The notes under the pieces are model-generated. The model worked only from the letters and a program-made list of their open reading frames with translations. It was not told the DNA's origin and made no database searches. A DNA stretch of 64,000 nucleotides from Bolinopsis microptera (Eukaryota > Ctenophora > Tentaculata > Lobata > Bolinopsidae), in NCBI RefSeq assembly GCF_026151205.1, contig NC_087072.1, positions 19,806,103 to 19,870,102 on the forward strand. Direction: 5' to 3'. The translations under genes and the position numbers were made by a program. This document shows positions 1 to 11,467 of the stretch, in pieces; within the stretch, counting starts at the first letter, position 1, and the number at the start of each line of letters is the position of its first letter.

Positions 1-699
1 ACAGAAGGTGAGATAGAAAAGTGCTCAACACATGAGGCCAGGTTTCAAAATGAGGGAGTGGTCTGAAAGTCCTTTCCGAAACTTTCTTTAGTTAGATATC
101 CCAGCCCTATTCAGAAGAATTTGTGATTAATTTATTGCTCTGTAAATTTGTATTTCCTGATAAATAATGAGACCTAATTATTTCATTTTCAGAGTTTTAG
201 TCACAATTTCGTATTACTCTAACTCAGTTGATGAAGTAAAATATAATTTGACAAAGTAAAATATATTCGAAGAAATTGTGTTATACATAATTTGTTGCCT
301 TATTTAGTTTGTTACTGATGTCTTAAACGAATTTGTTGCTTTAATGTTGCCTTAATGTTGCCTTGATGTTGTCTTAAAACTCACACTTAAAACGGATATT
401 TTTAAGGTACACCTATATCAACCTTAAACTACAGACCTCCTACTTAAAATATTACTTTCACAGTTTACATACGTAGCAGTCACACATATACATCATGTGT
501 TTGATATTTCCGACACGAGTTTTGATACTTTTGACCCTCACAAAAATTAAAATAGTTTGATGAGTAAATGTAATCGTTAAAATCTGAAGTTTATTATTTA
601 TTATATACTAGTGCCGTGTGGAACAAAGAAAAACCATAGTGTTTCAAGAGTAAAAGTAGTAGTAGCGTTTAAAAACAATCTTAATAAAAATTATAAAAA
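1..699. other. Intergenic, AT-rich, no gene seen
   Basis: No convincing coding exon, RNA gene or transposon end was seen. There is a short run of related phrases near 340-375 (gcctta/atgttg repeats). Confidence 0.5.
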
Positions 700-1140
700 T
701 TACGATAAATCCGTTATGTCTCCATTCTCAAGCTCCGCGAGAAGGCCAGCCGAGAAAGGCAGATCAGTAGAGGTGGCCGTTGGTACCAGGTTGTCCCTGT
801 GGACCCTTAGAATCTCCAACCAAAGTTCGTGCCTTTCAGCCTGCTGCATTTGCATTTGCTGCATCTCAATTTGCTGAATTGCCAGAATCCCCATTCTTGC
901 TTGATGAAGCTCTTCTGCCCGATCCTGCAACAGTTCTTCCCTTGGGTTGAAATGATGAGGTAGGAGAATTTCTCTGCCTCTCGTTCTTTACCTGCAACGA
1001 GGGTTTCCTCTTTGAGCTTGCTGGGATACCGATGCTCGAACTTGTTGCTGGAGTGCTGGGGCACTCTTGCTCCTCTTCGCCCAGGTTTATTACCTCTACA
1101 TCTGGTGAGGGGTCAGTATCTTTTAGACTCCCAAGGGTGG
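700..1140 (-). pseudogene. Coding-like remnant with Gln-rich coiled coil, possibly from a Harbinger-type MYB/SANT protein
   Basis: Read on the minus strand, about 1140 to 960 encodes an acidic then Ser/Pro-rich linker, and 930 to 700 encodes a Gln/Met-rich helix (QIEMQQMQMQQ) followed by a leucine-containing tail and a stop. The two pieces are in different frames, so either a small intron or a frameshift lies near 960. An acidic/serine linker followed by a Gln-rich coiled coil is the usual C-terminal layout of the MYB/SANT-like partner proteins of Harbinger transposons; that link is inference. No DNA-binding domain is visible here. Confidence 0.25.
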
Positions 1141-1160
1141 AGCCAGAGTCAAACTCATAC

Positions 1161-1213
1161 TTGAGAATTTAGTTAGCCATGATGCAGTGCATCATGGCTA
1201 ACTAAATTCTCAA
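1161..1213. repeat. 53-bp palindrome, 26-bp arms, 1-nt spacer
   Basis: Arms 1161-1186 and 1188-1213 are exact reverse complements around a single G at 1187. It directly abuts a second palindrome. Confidence 0.95.
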
Positions 1214-1264
1214 CTTTATAATATCAGTTGTGTGCATCAGATGCACACAACTGATACTATAAAG
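1214..1264. repeat. 51-bp palindrome, 25-bp arms, 1-nt spacer, one mismatch
   Basis: Arms are reverse complements around a single A with one mismatched pair near the base of the stem. It starts at the base after the preceding palindrome ends. Confidence 0.93.
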
Positions 1265-1274
1265 TTTTCAAATT

Positions 1275-1605
1275 TGTGTGTGGCGAAATTACCCTGATCT
1301 TCTGATCCCATTTGTTTGGCGAAGTTTGGCGCGAAATTCGCGCGCGGCTGGCAAAGTCACGCACGTGTATTGGCGAAGTTCGACTACATTTCTACTTCAT
1401 CCCGGCGATGTTACCCACAGCATGGCGATGTTACCCCGGCGACCAAATTGCCCATTGTAACACGCAGGCTAGAGCTAGATAAGTAAAATTGGCAGGTATA
1501 TTAAGGAAATATAATTGAGTTTCAAGTGGTATGGTGCTTAGCACCGAATATGGTATAGTTTCAGAATGGCGAAGTTACCCCGTATTGCAGGGTAACTTCG
1601 CCCTG
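1275..1605. repeat. Cluster of GGCGAAGTTACCCC-like phrases with terminal hairpin
   Basis: Variants of GGCGA(A/T)(G/A)TTACCC occur near 1278, 1404, 1424 and 1567. The last is followed after about 9 nt by its exact 13-base reverse complement, giving a hairpin at about 1567-1601. It may be the end of a nonautonomous element; no terminal repeats or target duplications were recognised. Confidence 0.5.
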
Positions 1606-3758
1606 ATTTCAGTGGAACCAATCTAGCTAACTATTTATGCCTGGCTGATGTGGTTCATACGAAAACATTTGCTTTACCAATCCTGTTCATATGAGCTATA
1701 AACTTTTTCAAGTACTCGTGTCGTATTTTCTAAATAACATGAAATAGCTGTAAAACAAGGCCAAGTTCCCCCATTCTACGGTACTATATTTCATGTACAC
1801 ATCTATTTTCCTAACAGTTTAAGTTAAAGCCTAAAGTTACCGGTACGTGACCAGAACTGCATTAAGTGCACACGTGCGAATTTGATTTTACGCACGAATT
1901 AGTTTTAAATGTTAGACCAATTAGAAATTGATCTAATACACAACTTTACTTCTATACACTTCAGTGATTGGGCTGATGACTCCAGTGAAAGGGCTGGTGA
2001 CTCTAGCGAAAGTGCTGGTGACGATGAGAAAGACCATAAACCAGGGATTCCTTCAGGAGCATGTAAGATTATATCCAAAGTTTGTTCGCCAATGGGGTGT
2101 GTCTGGGTGTCAAAGATCTTCAAGGTGGGTGCTACTTGTGATGAACTCTAGAAGGATGGGATGGTAATATTCGGTCTGGCCGTCTGGAAGCCCATAGAAT
2201 TCCAGTTCAGAAACTGAGTAAGGAGGTGCGGCTACTGATGAGAAGCCTCCTTTATAAAGTTTATTTGGGTTAGAAACGACATCTGGGTCCCTACCCTCGC
2301 ACAAGATTATTCTCAATATTCTTGTTGTGTTCCACAACTACCAATAAGTATACTTACCTTTATGTACATGATATCTTTCTATAACATATTCTCTATACAA
2401 TATTGTTTCTCCTATAATTATATATTGTACATGACAGACATAAAATTTATCCTGACTGCCATCTTCTGTGTTCTCAGTTTACAATGGTTTCCTGCGGACC
2501 CTAATTCTTTCTAACAAAAACGTAGTCTGTGCTATCAGCTAGTTATAAGTGTCCAAGACTATAAATAATGTTTTTCTTCTATCCGCACCCCGGGATCGAG
2601 ATGTAAGCCTTCTAAAGAATTACCTTCAGCAGTTCCATAACTTAAGGTAGATACCATACTATACTATTTGTATCACGTCGCGATCCCCACCGACATGTCA
2701 TTACTTTCTCTTAGTAGATCTTGAAGTGAAAATCTTTTCCGGTTTTAGCGTTGATGTCGCTGAAAATTTCCGTGGTTGTTAGACTTGCCAAAAGCAAAAG
2801 TTCTTACTTCTTTCTGATCAAGGTATTCCATTAGCGTTGCATTACCATTAGCCTTAGGTGGAGGTATAAAATTCGATAACTGTTTTATCGTCTTATCGGT
2901 ATCCGCGTGGTTTTCTGATCTAATTCTACCGGCCGAATGGCAAAGCGATAAACATTATTTTTCATAACACATCCGCGTTTTCCAACCAGTTTAAGTTAAA
3001 TAAGGTTAACGGTGACCAGTCCTGTGGACAATGTCATGGAGCCTATTACGTATGACTATAAATTTATAATAATGCAATTCACAGTTGCATTTTGACGTAC
3101 TTTTGGGAGTACCAAAAGCGCGCAAACTGAATATATTTAACGCGCGAATCTGTTTTTGAAATAAACTGAAAGTGAAAGAGAATCTAATTTGTAATTACAT
3201 CGCGCGGGGAATAATGTTGGTCACGTACGTGTAATAGTAAAACTATACTATAAGTATACGAATACCTAACGATTCCCTTAAAAATAAGGACAATCTATAA
3301 ATCACTTTGGCGCGGGACTGGGAAGCTATTCTCGCACATAACTTAGGAATCCAAAATTACTAGGTCTAGAGAAGGTTCCAAAATCAAACCAGCAATGATA
3401 AGTTTATCTTATTGAACTTTATTTAATTTTAATTTTGAATGGACACAAATTCAAATTGAACGCTTGAGAGTCTGAGAAGAGGCCCCAGCTAGGGCATAGC
3501 GTACATATATTAATATCCGTTTAACCTTAAATAGTCTGCCCATTTACGTTCAAGTCAACGCCCGTACGTAAACGTTTGAATGCCTCCGGGCTCCGAGCGT
3601 TCATTTTGATGTCCATTTTTAACTTTAAATGGATACAATGAGATAAAACTATGTTGTCGGAATTAGACAATAAATAAACAATAATGAATAAAAATAAGTC
3701 ACTAGTATAGCAATAAGCAAATAATAATGAAATTATTGCTCCTTAATTCGTGAATTTT
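1606..3758. other. Intergenic, no supported gene
   Basis: Short frames exist, for example on the minus strand around 2110-2337, but they have no recognisable domain, splice context or repeat structure. Confidence 0.4.
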
Positions 3759-4167
3759 TCATAAGACGCAAACTTGCGTTAACATAAATAAGGTCTCGCT
3801 GCTTGTTAACTGTGAGGCGGTTTCTTTTTTGTTAATCGTCCAGTCGTACAAGCTCCAATTCGTCTCACAGGGTGAGGCTGATGTCGATTGCGACAGCGCT
3901 TTCATTGCAAAACTTTGTAGTTGCGAGTTCGGGTACCTCGCAACCGAAGTTGCTCCACCAAGAGACTGGACCGTCAGAATCTTGGCTAAAACTTGAGGCA
4001 GCGTCAGTAGAGAATAAGCCTCTTTTCTCTCGGTAGAACGTGTACTGCGAAAGTATCTTCTTCTTTGTTGCGCCGTCACACCACGTGTCCATGACATCTA
4101 GAAACTCCTTCCAGACATCCTGATTCGTGTGTTGATCATATCCCTGATATATAAGCCGGGTGAACAC
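3759..4167 (-). pseudogene. hAT-family transposase C-terminal remnant, frameshifted
   Basis: One minus-strand frame encodes a segment with VSWWSNFGCEVPELA. A second, shifted frame continues with ALSQSTSASPCETNWSLYDW followed by NKK. Joined, these match the hAT C-terminal dimerisation region (W-W---G---P-L, then L---AS---CERNWS--D-----KRNRL). The frame change inside the domain, C-E-T in place of C-E-R, and the loss of everything upstream show that it is dead. No terminal repeats were found nearby. Confidence 0.7.
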
Positions 4168-6660
4168 AAAACCCTACTGAATGTAGGGGGGAATGGAGCT
4201 CGAGCCACCTTTTGTTGGCAAGACTAACCATATCGCTTTTATAGTTTCAATTGCGAAAAGCAAAATTTGCTAACTTTAAGGTGAACAGATAATATTTGTA
4301 ATAAATTACACCGATGAAACCAACAGGAATCTTAAGACTATTGTCTGAAAATTTAAGCAAGACTATTATCGGCTCGAGAATTGAGCATAAAATATAAATA
4401 GTCGACTTCTATCCAGAAACACTAGCGGAGTTTTAGGGCCTGAAACGTGCATGCATGCGCGCTAAAACTCTTTTAGCTCATCTAGAACATGTAAAATTGC
4501 GGGAAACGATGGCGTGTCGACGTGTTAATATTTTAAATCTGATTAACGTTCCTTTATATGTTCCGAACAGTAAAATCTTTTAGCGAACGCGTTCACAAAC
4601 TATTTTTAGTAAGCGTTCCGTACGTTCACTACAACTAAGCCGGGTGTCTATCAAAGTAAATACTCATACTTTGACTCTTTGACAATGACATCAACTGTGT
4701 GGAACCCGATATCCTAAAAAGAGTAGATATTGACAATATAATCCTTAATCTGTTTAACCGTGCTACTGCTATTAGTATTGTCGATGGAGATTGGAGATGC
4801 TCCCGCCCATTCATGCATGGCGGATTATCAATATTGTCCCAATGTCCAAAATAGGAAATCTCACCGAGGCTGACAACTACATTAAATGGATCACCATCAT
4901 CAATTGTCAGCAAAACTCTCAACCGCATGATCCTTATCAGTTGAGAGAGACCCGCTCGGGGTATTCTGATGAACATACTGACAGCATGCCTACGGTATCC
5001 GTATAGTATTCCAAGGCCCATAAGTTAGGCTGATTCGACACTATGGAAAAATTCATTCTTGCAGGAGTTATGCAAGGGAATACGCTACCTGTTTGTCATT
5101 ACTTATATTGAAGCTGTGTTGTGCAAAAGTCATAGAAGGTCGTGATCTTGGCTTCAAACTCGTTCTAATAGACCAAAATCATATATAAGACCATGAAGAT
5201 TATACTTTTCCGAGCCACCGTTGAGCCTGTATTGTTCTATGGCTGAGACCCATTGGATATCAGTTAGTTGCTGTCTGATAACTATAAGCGTATCAATGGC
5301 TGTTACAGTAGGCCCTCAACAGTTGAATTAACGGGTGATACTCGTAAAATATCTGTTCCATATATTGGACCGTCCAACTCGGACCGTCCAACTCGGCGCG
5401 CGTCCTGGTATGTTATAAACCTACAACAGTTGAATACCATCCCCAATCCAACAGTGATGATTAGTCGAAGCATAATGAAACTAACCAAGTATTTAGTAAG
5501 ACACAATGATGAACTGGCCGATCAAGCACTTTTTGGGATTCCCAGCATGAAATAACAGCACCTGTTAAAGTTAAAGATTAAACTTACCGTTGCCTAATTC
5601 TGAGAACATGGAACGCACACGTGCAAATATGATTTTACGCGAGAATTACCCAGAAACTGAAACTTAATGCTGAAAGAGAATCTAATTGCGTCGCGCGGGG
5701 AATAATTTTGGTCACGTACATCATTTTGTGTTCCCTTTTAAATACAATTACCAGTGCAGAGAGTGGTTTCAGAAACGCAAATTCAACTTGCAAAGATGAA
5801 TTTACCTGGGAACGGTATACCTCGCTCAGGCTTTTGTATTTATTAAGTTAAACACATTGATTTAACATTGAACATATTATGGCGATTAAAAATATGCCTA
5901 TAGCAGATAGGGCGGAATGACAGGTTCAGCAACGCCCAGGAATTACAAGCAGCAAATTCTGCTACTGCTAGTGCTATCACGGAGAATCAAAGCAAATATT
6001 ATAGTGGTACCGTGGCATGTCCATTCTTGGTCAGCGTTGTATAGGTTGCATGGATAAGTCCCTGCTTGCTGTTGACGTTGCTGCGGTGAGGCTAGCTGGA
6101 ACAATTGTCGGAGAACTCTTTGGCTTCGTACTCTCTTCACTTCTTTCTCCGCACAAAACTGTTTAATCCGTGGGAGGCCCTGTTATTCAAATAAAGTTCT
6201 GAACCGTCAATCAAGCGTTTAGTTCTAAAACTGGTTATGGAAATTGTAGTTTTGTAGCTTTTCTCATAACTATCGTCCTATCGAACTGATGATCAATAAA
6301 CATCACGCGGTTTGCTACAATCAAGTTAATATATGGGGTCGTTTACATATCAGCAGATGGGTCTTCCAAATTGCAAATGATTACGATTGACCGCATATGA
6401 TATTGTAATTTTGGCACAATAGCACAATACTAATAGCGATACCCGGATTTAACATTTAAACAATTTTTAATCGTATTGCCGTGCAGTGTTTGTGTAACTC
6501 AAGTTAGTAATCGCTTTTCTTGTCAAAAAGTTAATATTTATTTCCTTCGATGGTAAATTATTTTGTCCTAAATTCATATATTTTCTAATAATATAAAATT
6601 GGTTTAAGACCAATACAATGTCAATAAGTCATGTGGCATGTAAGGCGCCAAAGACAAATT
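4168..6660. other. Intergenic, mostly featureless
   Basis: No supported gene. A 15-bp phrase (accgtccaactcgg) is directly repeated at about 5369-5397. An inverted copy of a dispersed repeat motif lies near 5905-5935 and is listed separately. Confidence 0.4.
5905..5935 (-). repeat. Fragment of dispersed repeat (core ggcggaatgacagg)
   Basis: Reverse-complement version of the motif gctcagcctgtcattccgcc that occurs near 7750 and 43232, with two differences. Confidence 0.6.
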
Positions 6661-6680
6661 GCTAAAAGGCGCGGCGCAAC

Positions 6681-6943
6681 TGCTGAAAACTGCCACTAAC
6701 TGCCACTAACTGCCACTAACTGCCACTAACTGCCACTAACTGCTACAAACTGCCACTAACTGCTGCAAACGGCGCGCGCAGTGCGTGGGCGCGATTGTAG
6801 CAGTTAGTGGCAGTTAGTGGCAGTTAGTGGCAGTTTGTAGCAGTTAGTGGCAGTTAGTAGCAGTTAGTGGCAGTTTGTGGCAGTTAGTGGCAGTTTGTGG
6901 CAGTTAGTGGCAGTTAGTAGCAGTTAGTGGCAGTTTCTTTGCA
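6681..6943. repeat. Inverted array of a 10-bp repeat (CTGCCACTAA / TTAGTGGCAG)
   Basis: About nine units of CTGCCACTAA and close variants at 6681-6770 are followed by a GC-rich turn of about 25 bases. About 14 units of the reverse complement then run to 6943. The array could fold into one long imperfect hairpin. Variant units (ACAAACTG, TAGCAG) are interspersed on both sides. Confidence 0.9.
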
Positions 6944-7178
6944 CTTAGCTCCTCCTGTGAAGGGAGTCATATCGAAGATCAGACACAGTTTGGACTTAGG
7001 AAATCCCACTGTACAAAAAAACTAGCATTCTTGCTTCGCATCGATCGTTGATCATCGATTGTTGCTCGTCGTTGATCGTCGATCAATGGGTTGACATCGT
7101 CAATCAAGTACATCTCATGTAGTTAATTAATTTGTAGATTTAATTACCAAATCTTTTTAACTTAAGAATCATGTTTTA

Positions 7179-7331
7179 GGCGGAATATTTATCGACCTAA
7201 GCAAAGCTTTTGACGCCATCGACCATTCAACACTTTTTATAAAATTAAAGGGATGTGAAATAAAAGGAGTTGCAAATAACCTTTGCACAAAAAGCTATTT
7301 GACAAACAGCAAACAGGCAACAATACACTAA
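7179..7331 (+). pseudogene. LINE reverse transcriptase fragment
   Basis: The frame reads IFIDLSKAFDAIDHSTL, then a K-rich stretch and SYLTNSKQ before a stop. This is the RT palm motif of non-LTR elements ((I/L)-DLSKAFD-(T/A)-(V/I)-DH, then SYL-NR-Q). Only about 50 codons survive and neither EN nor the YADD box is present, so it is an isolated relic. Confidence 0.8.
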
Positions 7332-8800
7332 AGTTAATTTGGGATAAAAATCAAATACCCTTAAAATCAATACCCTATTTCTTATTTTAAGAAAAAATTT
7401 TATTTACCACAAAACAATTAATAAATAATGTTATATTCATAAATAAATTGAGATTTGAATTATAACCATATAAACAGCCCGCCGCGCACACTGCCACACA
7501 TTGTTGAGAAATCCTTACTAGGTGCAGCTGTAAGCGCCGCGCGCAGGATCTATTGAATTGTTATCTTGTATTACATTTTATATTACATCTTATATTAAAT
7601 CTTATATTACATCTTATATTATATTACAATTACATGTCACATTTATTAATTACATGAAGAACCAAAATTTCAGAAGCAGAATAAGTTTTATGAAAAATTT
7701 ATGCCCCGCGCATGAGAGGGTTCAATAGTTGAATATTTTTACTGGGCCGCGCTCAGCCTGTCATTCCACCTAATTTCTATTTTGTTGTTTATCAACATTA
7801 AAGCCTGGGGTCCTCAGGTAAGATTTTTTTTTAAAATATGAACGACATCACAAACATGGTTTCAAACTAAAATCATTTGTTACCTTTACTGATGATACCA
7901 ATATATTTTTGTTGGCAAAACAAAACGTGATGCATATAAACAAGAAAATATAAGCTATTGTTTCACCTAACCATGTGCTTTCGCGCCACTTCGGGCGCAC
8001 TTGTTTCACAAACAAGCGCAAGGGCTTTAGATAAAGCAAAGCTATAGTCGTCATTACAGTTTTATATGAGAGCAAATAAGTTACGTATAAAAATGTCCTG
8101 TGCTGCTCTTTAGTCTCCCTTTATTCTTCCTGTGTCGACTGTCACGTGAATTTTTCAAGCCGTTCTCTAGCTGGCCCTGAACGACTATTCGAAACCCTAA
8201 TCCTCTAATTTGATCCCAACCTTATAAAATAAAACACATACCAAATCCCCAACAAAAGCATATGCTAAAACCCTAACCCTAACGAGAAATTATACTAACT
8301 TCCCTGTACAAGTATACAGTCTTATCACGTGATCATGATCGAGACAATTTTTCGCCAATATCTCGTCAGGGGAGCATTTTAACCTTTTGTCATGGGGGTG
8401 ATTCGGAATCAGCGTCCGAAAATACATCAATTAATGTTGGTTTCAACTCTCGGGGGCCCTTTTAGAACAATCTCGAAGATCAACTGCAAACTGTAGAGTG
8501 ATTTAGCATGCTTGATTTTAATCATAAATTGAATAAATGCTTGAACCACAATTTGGTTAACTAAAAATCCACATAACCAATAACTAAAAAAAATGCTCTA
8601 TTATGATTATATAACATCGTAATAATATAATAAAATGGCCCACGATTATTATTTTTTGTTGACAGAGGAATGATGCTTATTAACTAAACGTACCTGTACA
8701 CTAATTGATGTACTTTTATTCTAATTGTATTTCCTCGCTTATACTGACACGGCCATGGGATAGTTATATCTCCCTGTTTGTGTATTGAATGATTTTGATT
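7332..8800. other. Intergenic with one dispersed-repeat copy
   Basis: Contains a (ttatattacatc)-like degenerate run at 7561-7620 and the repeat copy at 7741-7815. No coding exon was recognised. A short ccctaaccctaa stretch near 8268 is too short to be telomeric. Confidence 0.4.
7741..7815 (+). repeat. Dispersed repeat copy with stem-loop (family also at 43.2 kb)
   Basis: Shares actgggc-gcgctcagcctgtcattcc-cc with 43213-43250. In both copies a small hairpin and then agcctg...ggggtcc follow. The stem sequences differ between copies while pairing is kept. Confidence 0.65.
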
Positions 8801-8865
8801 TTGTTTATAATTCATGTACCCTTGATTTGTCTTCAAAATAAATTGATCCATTCTTCATTGTTTTC

Positions 8866-8879
8866 CTAACCAGGACTGA
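8866..8879 (+). promoter_or_regulatory. Splice acceptor just upstream of the NAGLU start
   Basis: Pyrimidine-rich ttgttttcctaaccag ends about 8 nt before the ATG. It would serve a 5'UTR intron or spliced-leader addition; the sequence cannot tell which. Confidence 0.4.
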
Positions 8880-8881
8880 AC

Positions 8882-11092
8882 ATGAGTTTGGCTAATTTAT
8901 CTCTACTCATCTTTCTCATCAAGATTACTACCTGCTCTTCACTATCAAATCTTAAACAGTTTCTATGCAGAGTCACCCCGGCTAATTGCCAGTTCGTAAA
9001 TGTTTCTCTTGTTCAGAAACAAACTTCTCTAGAGTTTTTCAAGTTACACACGCACAACAGTTCAGCTGGGACTGATCTCCTCATTAAAGGTACATCCAAA
9101 ACTGCAGTTATAAGTGGACTGAATTACTATCTAAGAGTTCATTGTAATACAACTCTCACAGAGTTTGGCTTATCCCGTGAGACATTCAAAATTGTTCAGC
9201 TGAATGGTACTGTATATCAGATTTTGAATGGCCTTACACACTTCTATGGAAACATTTGTGCTTACTCCTACTCTTACTGGGCATGGAATTGGGATATGTG
9301 GGAGAAACATATTGACTGGATTGCTTTTAGGGGATTCAATATGATTTTTGTTCCTACTGGCGTTGAATATGTTAATCTACAAATGTTCAAAATGCTTGGT
9401 CTACATGAAAAAGAAATTTACGAATTTTTTAATGGACCTGCATATCTTGCTTGGTCTAGAATGGGAAATATGAAAAATTTCACTGCTCCTCTCACACCCG
9501 AGTTCATAAACTTCCAGACATCTCTGCATAAAAATATCAGTAGAAGATTCAATGAACTGGGTGTAAAAGTTGTGATTCCTGGCTTTTCTGGATTTGTCCC
9601 TCGTGAGCTGATGCAACTTTACAACAAGACTAACTTCAATGATGTTAGTTGCTGGAACGGTTTTAAAAAAGAATATTCATGCCTGGTGCAGATTGATCCA
9701 ACTAAAGAATTGTACAGGACGATTGGTAACGTCTATATGAAGATTTTGTTGAAAACATTCCAAACAAATCACTTTTATGCTGTTGATATGTTTAATGAAA
9801 ATACTCCAAAAAATACAAGTCTGCAGTACCTTCAGTCTTGCGGTAAGAACACAGTATCACTTATAAAGTCTGCAGACCCTCATGGTGTTTGGCTTTTGCA
9901 AGGATGGACATTTGGATACGATCCGTTTTGGGAGAATGCTAGGGTAGAATCATATTTGAAGCATGTTGAAAGTAGTGACATAATCATTCTTGATATGTTT
10001 GCTGAAGTTAATCCAACATGGAATCGTACTAAAAGTTTCTATGGCAAGCCATTCATTTGGAGTGTGGTTAACAATTTTGGTGGTAATACTGTAATCAATG
10101 GCAATATAAGGGAAACTTTGGAGGGATTTAATCTCGCATTGAAGGATAGCTTATCCCTGATCGGTTTTGGATTTATGCCTGAGGGTATTTATGAAAACAC
10201 CATTTTTTTAGATGCTGTAATGCAGTTTACAACATTACATAACAACAATCAAAGCTTACGGAATCCCTCTGAATTTTATGCTAAATGGAAGGATAGAGTT
10301 TCATATTACAGATATAGTGACTACAAGGGTGGTATTGTCACAAATATTGCAGACAAATTGTATTCTGGTGATAGTAAAGGTTCTTTTCCAGACAGCTCTT
10401 TCATATATCAGCAACCAGGGTTTCATATGCTATTTAAACCTACTTCAGAAATGTCAGATACTATTGAAATTCTGCTTAATTATCTTGAGATAATCCATCG
10501 CAAGCAAGTCAGAGAGTTCTCTGAAATATTCTTTTATGACATGAGTTCTGTGCTTCAAAGCTATGGTGATCACTTGTTTCATAAAATCTATGAACAATTG
10601 GTTAGTGCTTACGAAAAAAGAGACATTAACTTGCTTACCAGTTGTGCTGGAATAATGATCAAAACTATACAATTGCTGGATGAAGCCTTCAGTCTTCTTC
10701 ATCTCAAATCTTTGCCATGTTATCAGAGTGATATAAACTCCTTTGCTCTGTTGATCAAAGAAAACCCAATGAAGCTTTCTCAAAATTTCAGACTTCAGTT
10801 AACCACTTGGGGGTATGACAATGAAGTTCTGGACTATGCCTTCAAGTTGTGGTCGGGGCTACTGGCCAAATACTATAAACGTAGATGGGAGACATTTTTT
10901 GACTTTTTACAGCTGTCATTATTAGAAGACACACCATTTGATGATAAAGGTTTTGAAGTTGAGGTTACTGAAGTGGAGAGAAAATTTGTGACTGAGGGTG
11001 TTTCTGAGAGTTGTATCCCTTGGGGTGAACAAAGTATATCAAAATTTGCTTTACTTGCTGAAAAATTGATATGGCTTCATCATGTTTTGTGA
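8882..11092 (+). CDS. NAGLU: Alpha-N-acetylglucosaminidase (GH89), single exon
   Basis: Lysosomal hydrolase that removes terminal alpha-N-acetylglucosamine, including from heparan sulfate. The 736-aa frame is close to the 743-aa human enzyme. Residues 1-19 are a signal peptide. The family blocks run in order: the NICAYSYSYWAWNWDMWEKH region (about 124-143), FFNGPAYLAWSRMGN (about 182-196), DMFNEN with predicted acid Glu306, and GFMPEGIYEN with predicted acid Glu434 (human Glu316 and Glu446). Several N-X-S/T sites fit a glycosylated lysosomal protein. The start has A at -3 and follows a splice-acceptor-like tttcctaaccag by 8 nt, so a 5'UTR intron or trans-splice site is likely. The coding region has no intron, unlike the multi-exon vertebrate gene. 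It is followed by a same-strand phosphatase gene. Confidence 0.95.
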   Translation: MSLANLSLLIFLIKITTCSSLSNLKQFLCRVTPANCQFVNVSLVQKQTSLEFFKLHTHNSSAGTDLLIKGTSKTAVISGLNYYLRVHCNTTLTEFGLSRETFKIVQLNGTVYQILNGLTHFYGNICAYSYSYWAWNWDMWEKHIDWIAFRGFNMIFVPTGVEYVNLQMFKMLGLHEKEIYEFFNGPAYLAWSRMGNMKNFTAPLTPEFINFQTSLHKNISRRFNELGVKVVIPGFSGFVPRELMQLYNKTNFNDVSCWNGFKKEYSCLVQIDPTKELYRTIGNVYMKILLKTFQTNHFYAVDMFNENTPKNTSLQYLQSCGKNTVSLIKSADPHGVWLLQGWTFGYDPFWENARVESYLKHVESSDIIILDMFAEVNPTWNRTKSFYGKPFIWSVVNNFGGNTVINGNIRETLEGFNLALKDSLSLIGFGFMPEGIYENTIFLDAVMQFTTLHNNNQSLRNPSEFYAKWKDRVSYYRYSDYKGGIVTNIADKLYSGDSKGSFPDSSFIYQQPGFHMLFKPTSEMSDTIEILLNYLEIIHRKQVREFSEIFFYDMSSVLQSYGDHLFHKIYEQLVSAYEKRDINLLTSCAGIMIKTIQLLDEAFSLLHLKSLPCYQSDINSFALLIKENPMKLSQNFRLQLTTWGYDNEVLDYAFKLWSGLLAKYYKRRWETFFDFLQLSLLEDTPFDDKGFEVEVTEVERKFVTEGVSESCIPWGEQSISKFALLAEKLIWLHHVL

Positions 11093-11122
11093 TTGTTTTA
11101 TAAAACAATTGTTTTATAAAAA

Positions 11123-11194
11123 CAATTTTCGGCCTCAATATTATACAGTAGTTGAGTATACTCAACTACTGTATAATATTGAGGCCGAAAATTG
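11123..11194. repeat. 72-bp perfect palindrome, no spacer
   Basis: 36-base arms (11123-11158 and 11159-11194) are exact reverse complements with no loop. It lies 30 bp past the NAGLU stop and just after a smaller palindrome (attgttttataaaacaat). If transcribed, it would fold into a very stable hairpin in the NAGLU 3'UTR or intercistronic region. Confidence 0.97.
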
Positions 11195-11467
11195 ATTTTA
11201 CATGTACAACATCTTGATTAGTTATTCATTTAAACATTTTTTATTTTTATACATATTTTATACCTATGAAGTTTTTACAACTAGTGGTTTGTTTGTTACA
11301 ACTTTTAAAGATTGGTCGTGACTTATTCGTCTTACTCGATTTGAATTGAAATTGACTAGTAGTAGTAGTAACAAATTTGAATATCTCTTTAACTTAGATC
11401 ATCATAAAAGTTCAGTTAAATACATTTTCTTGGTATTGGATTTTAATATTTATTTATCTTCTTTCAG

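Noticed and set aside
4635-5021. 128-codon minus-strand frame
   Set aside because: No recognisable domain and no splice or promoter context; probably chance.
8266-8281. ccctaaccctaa, telomere-like
   Set aside because: Only about two units, with no array around them.
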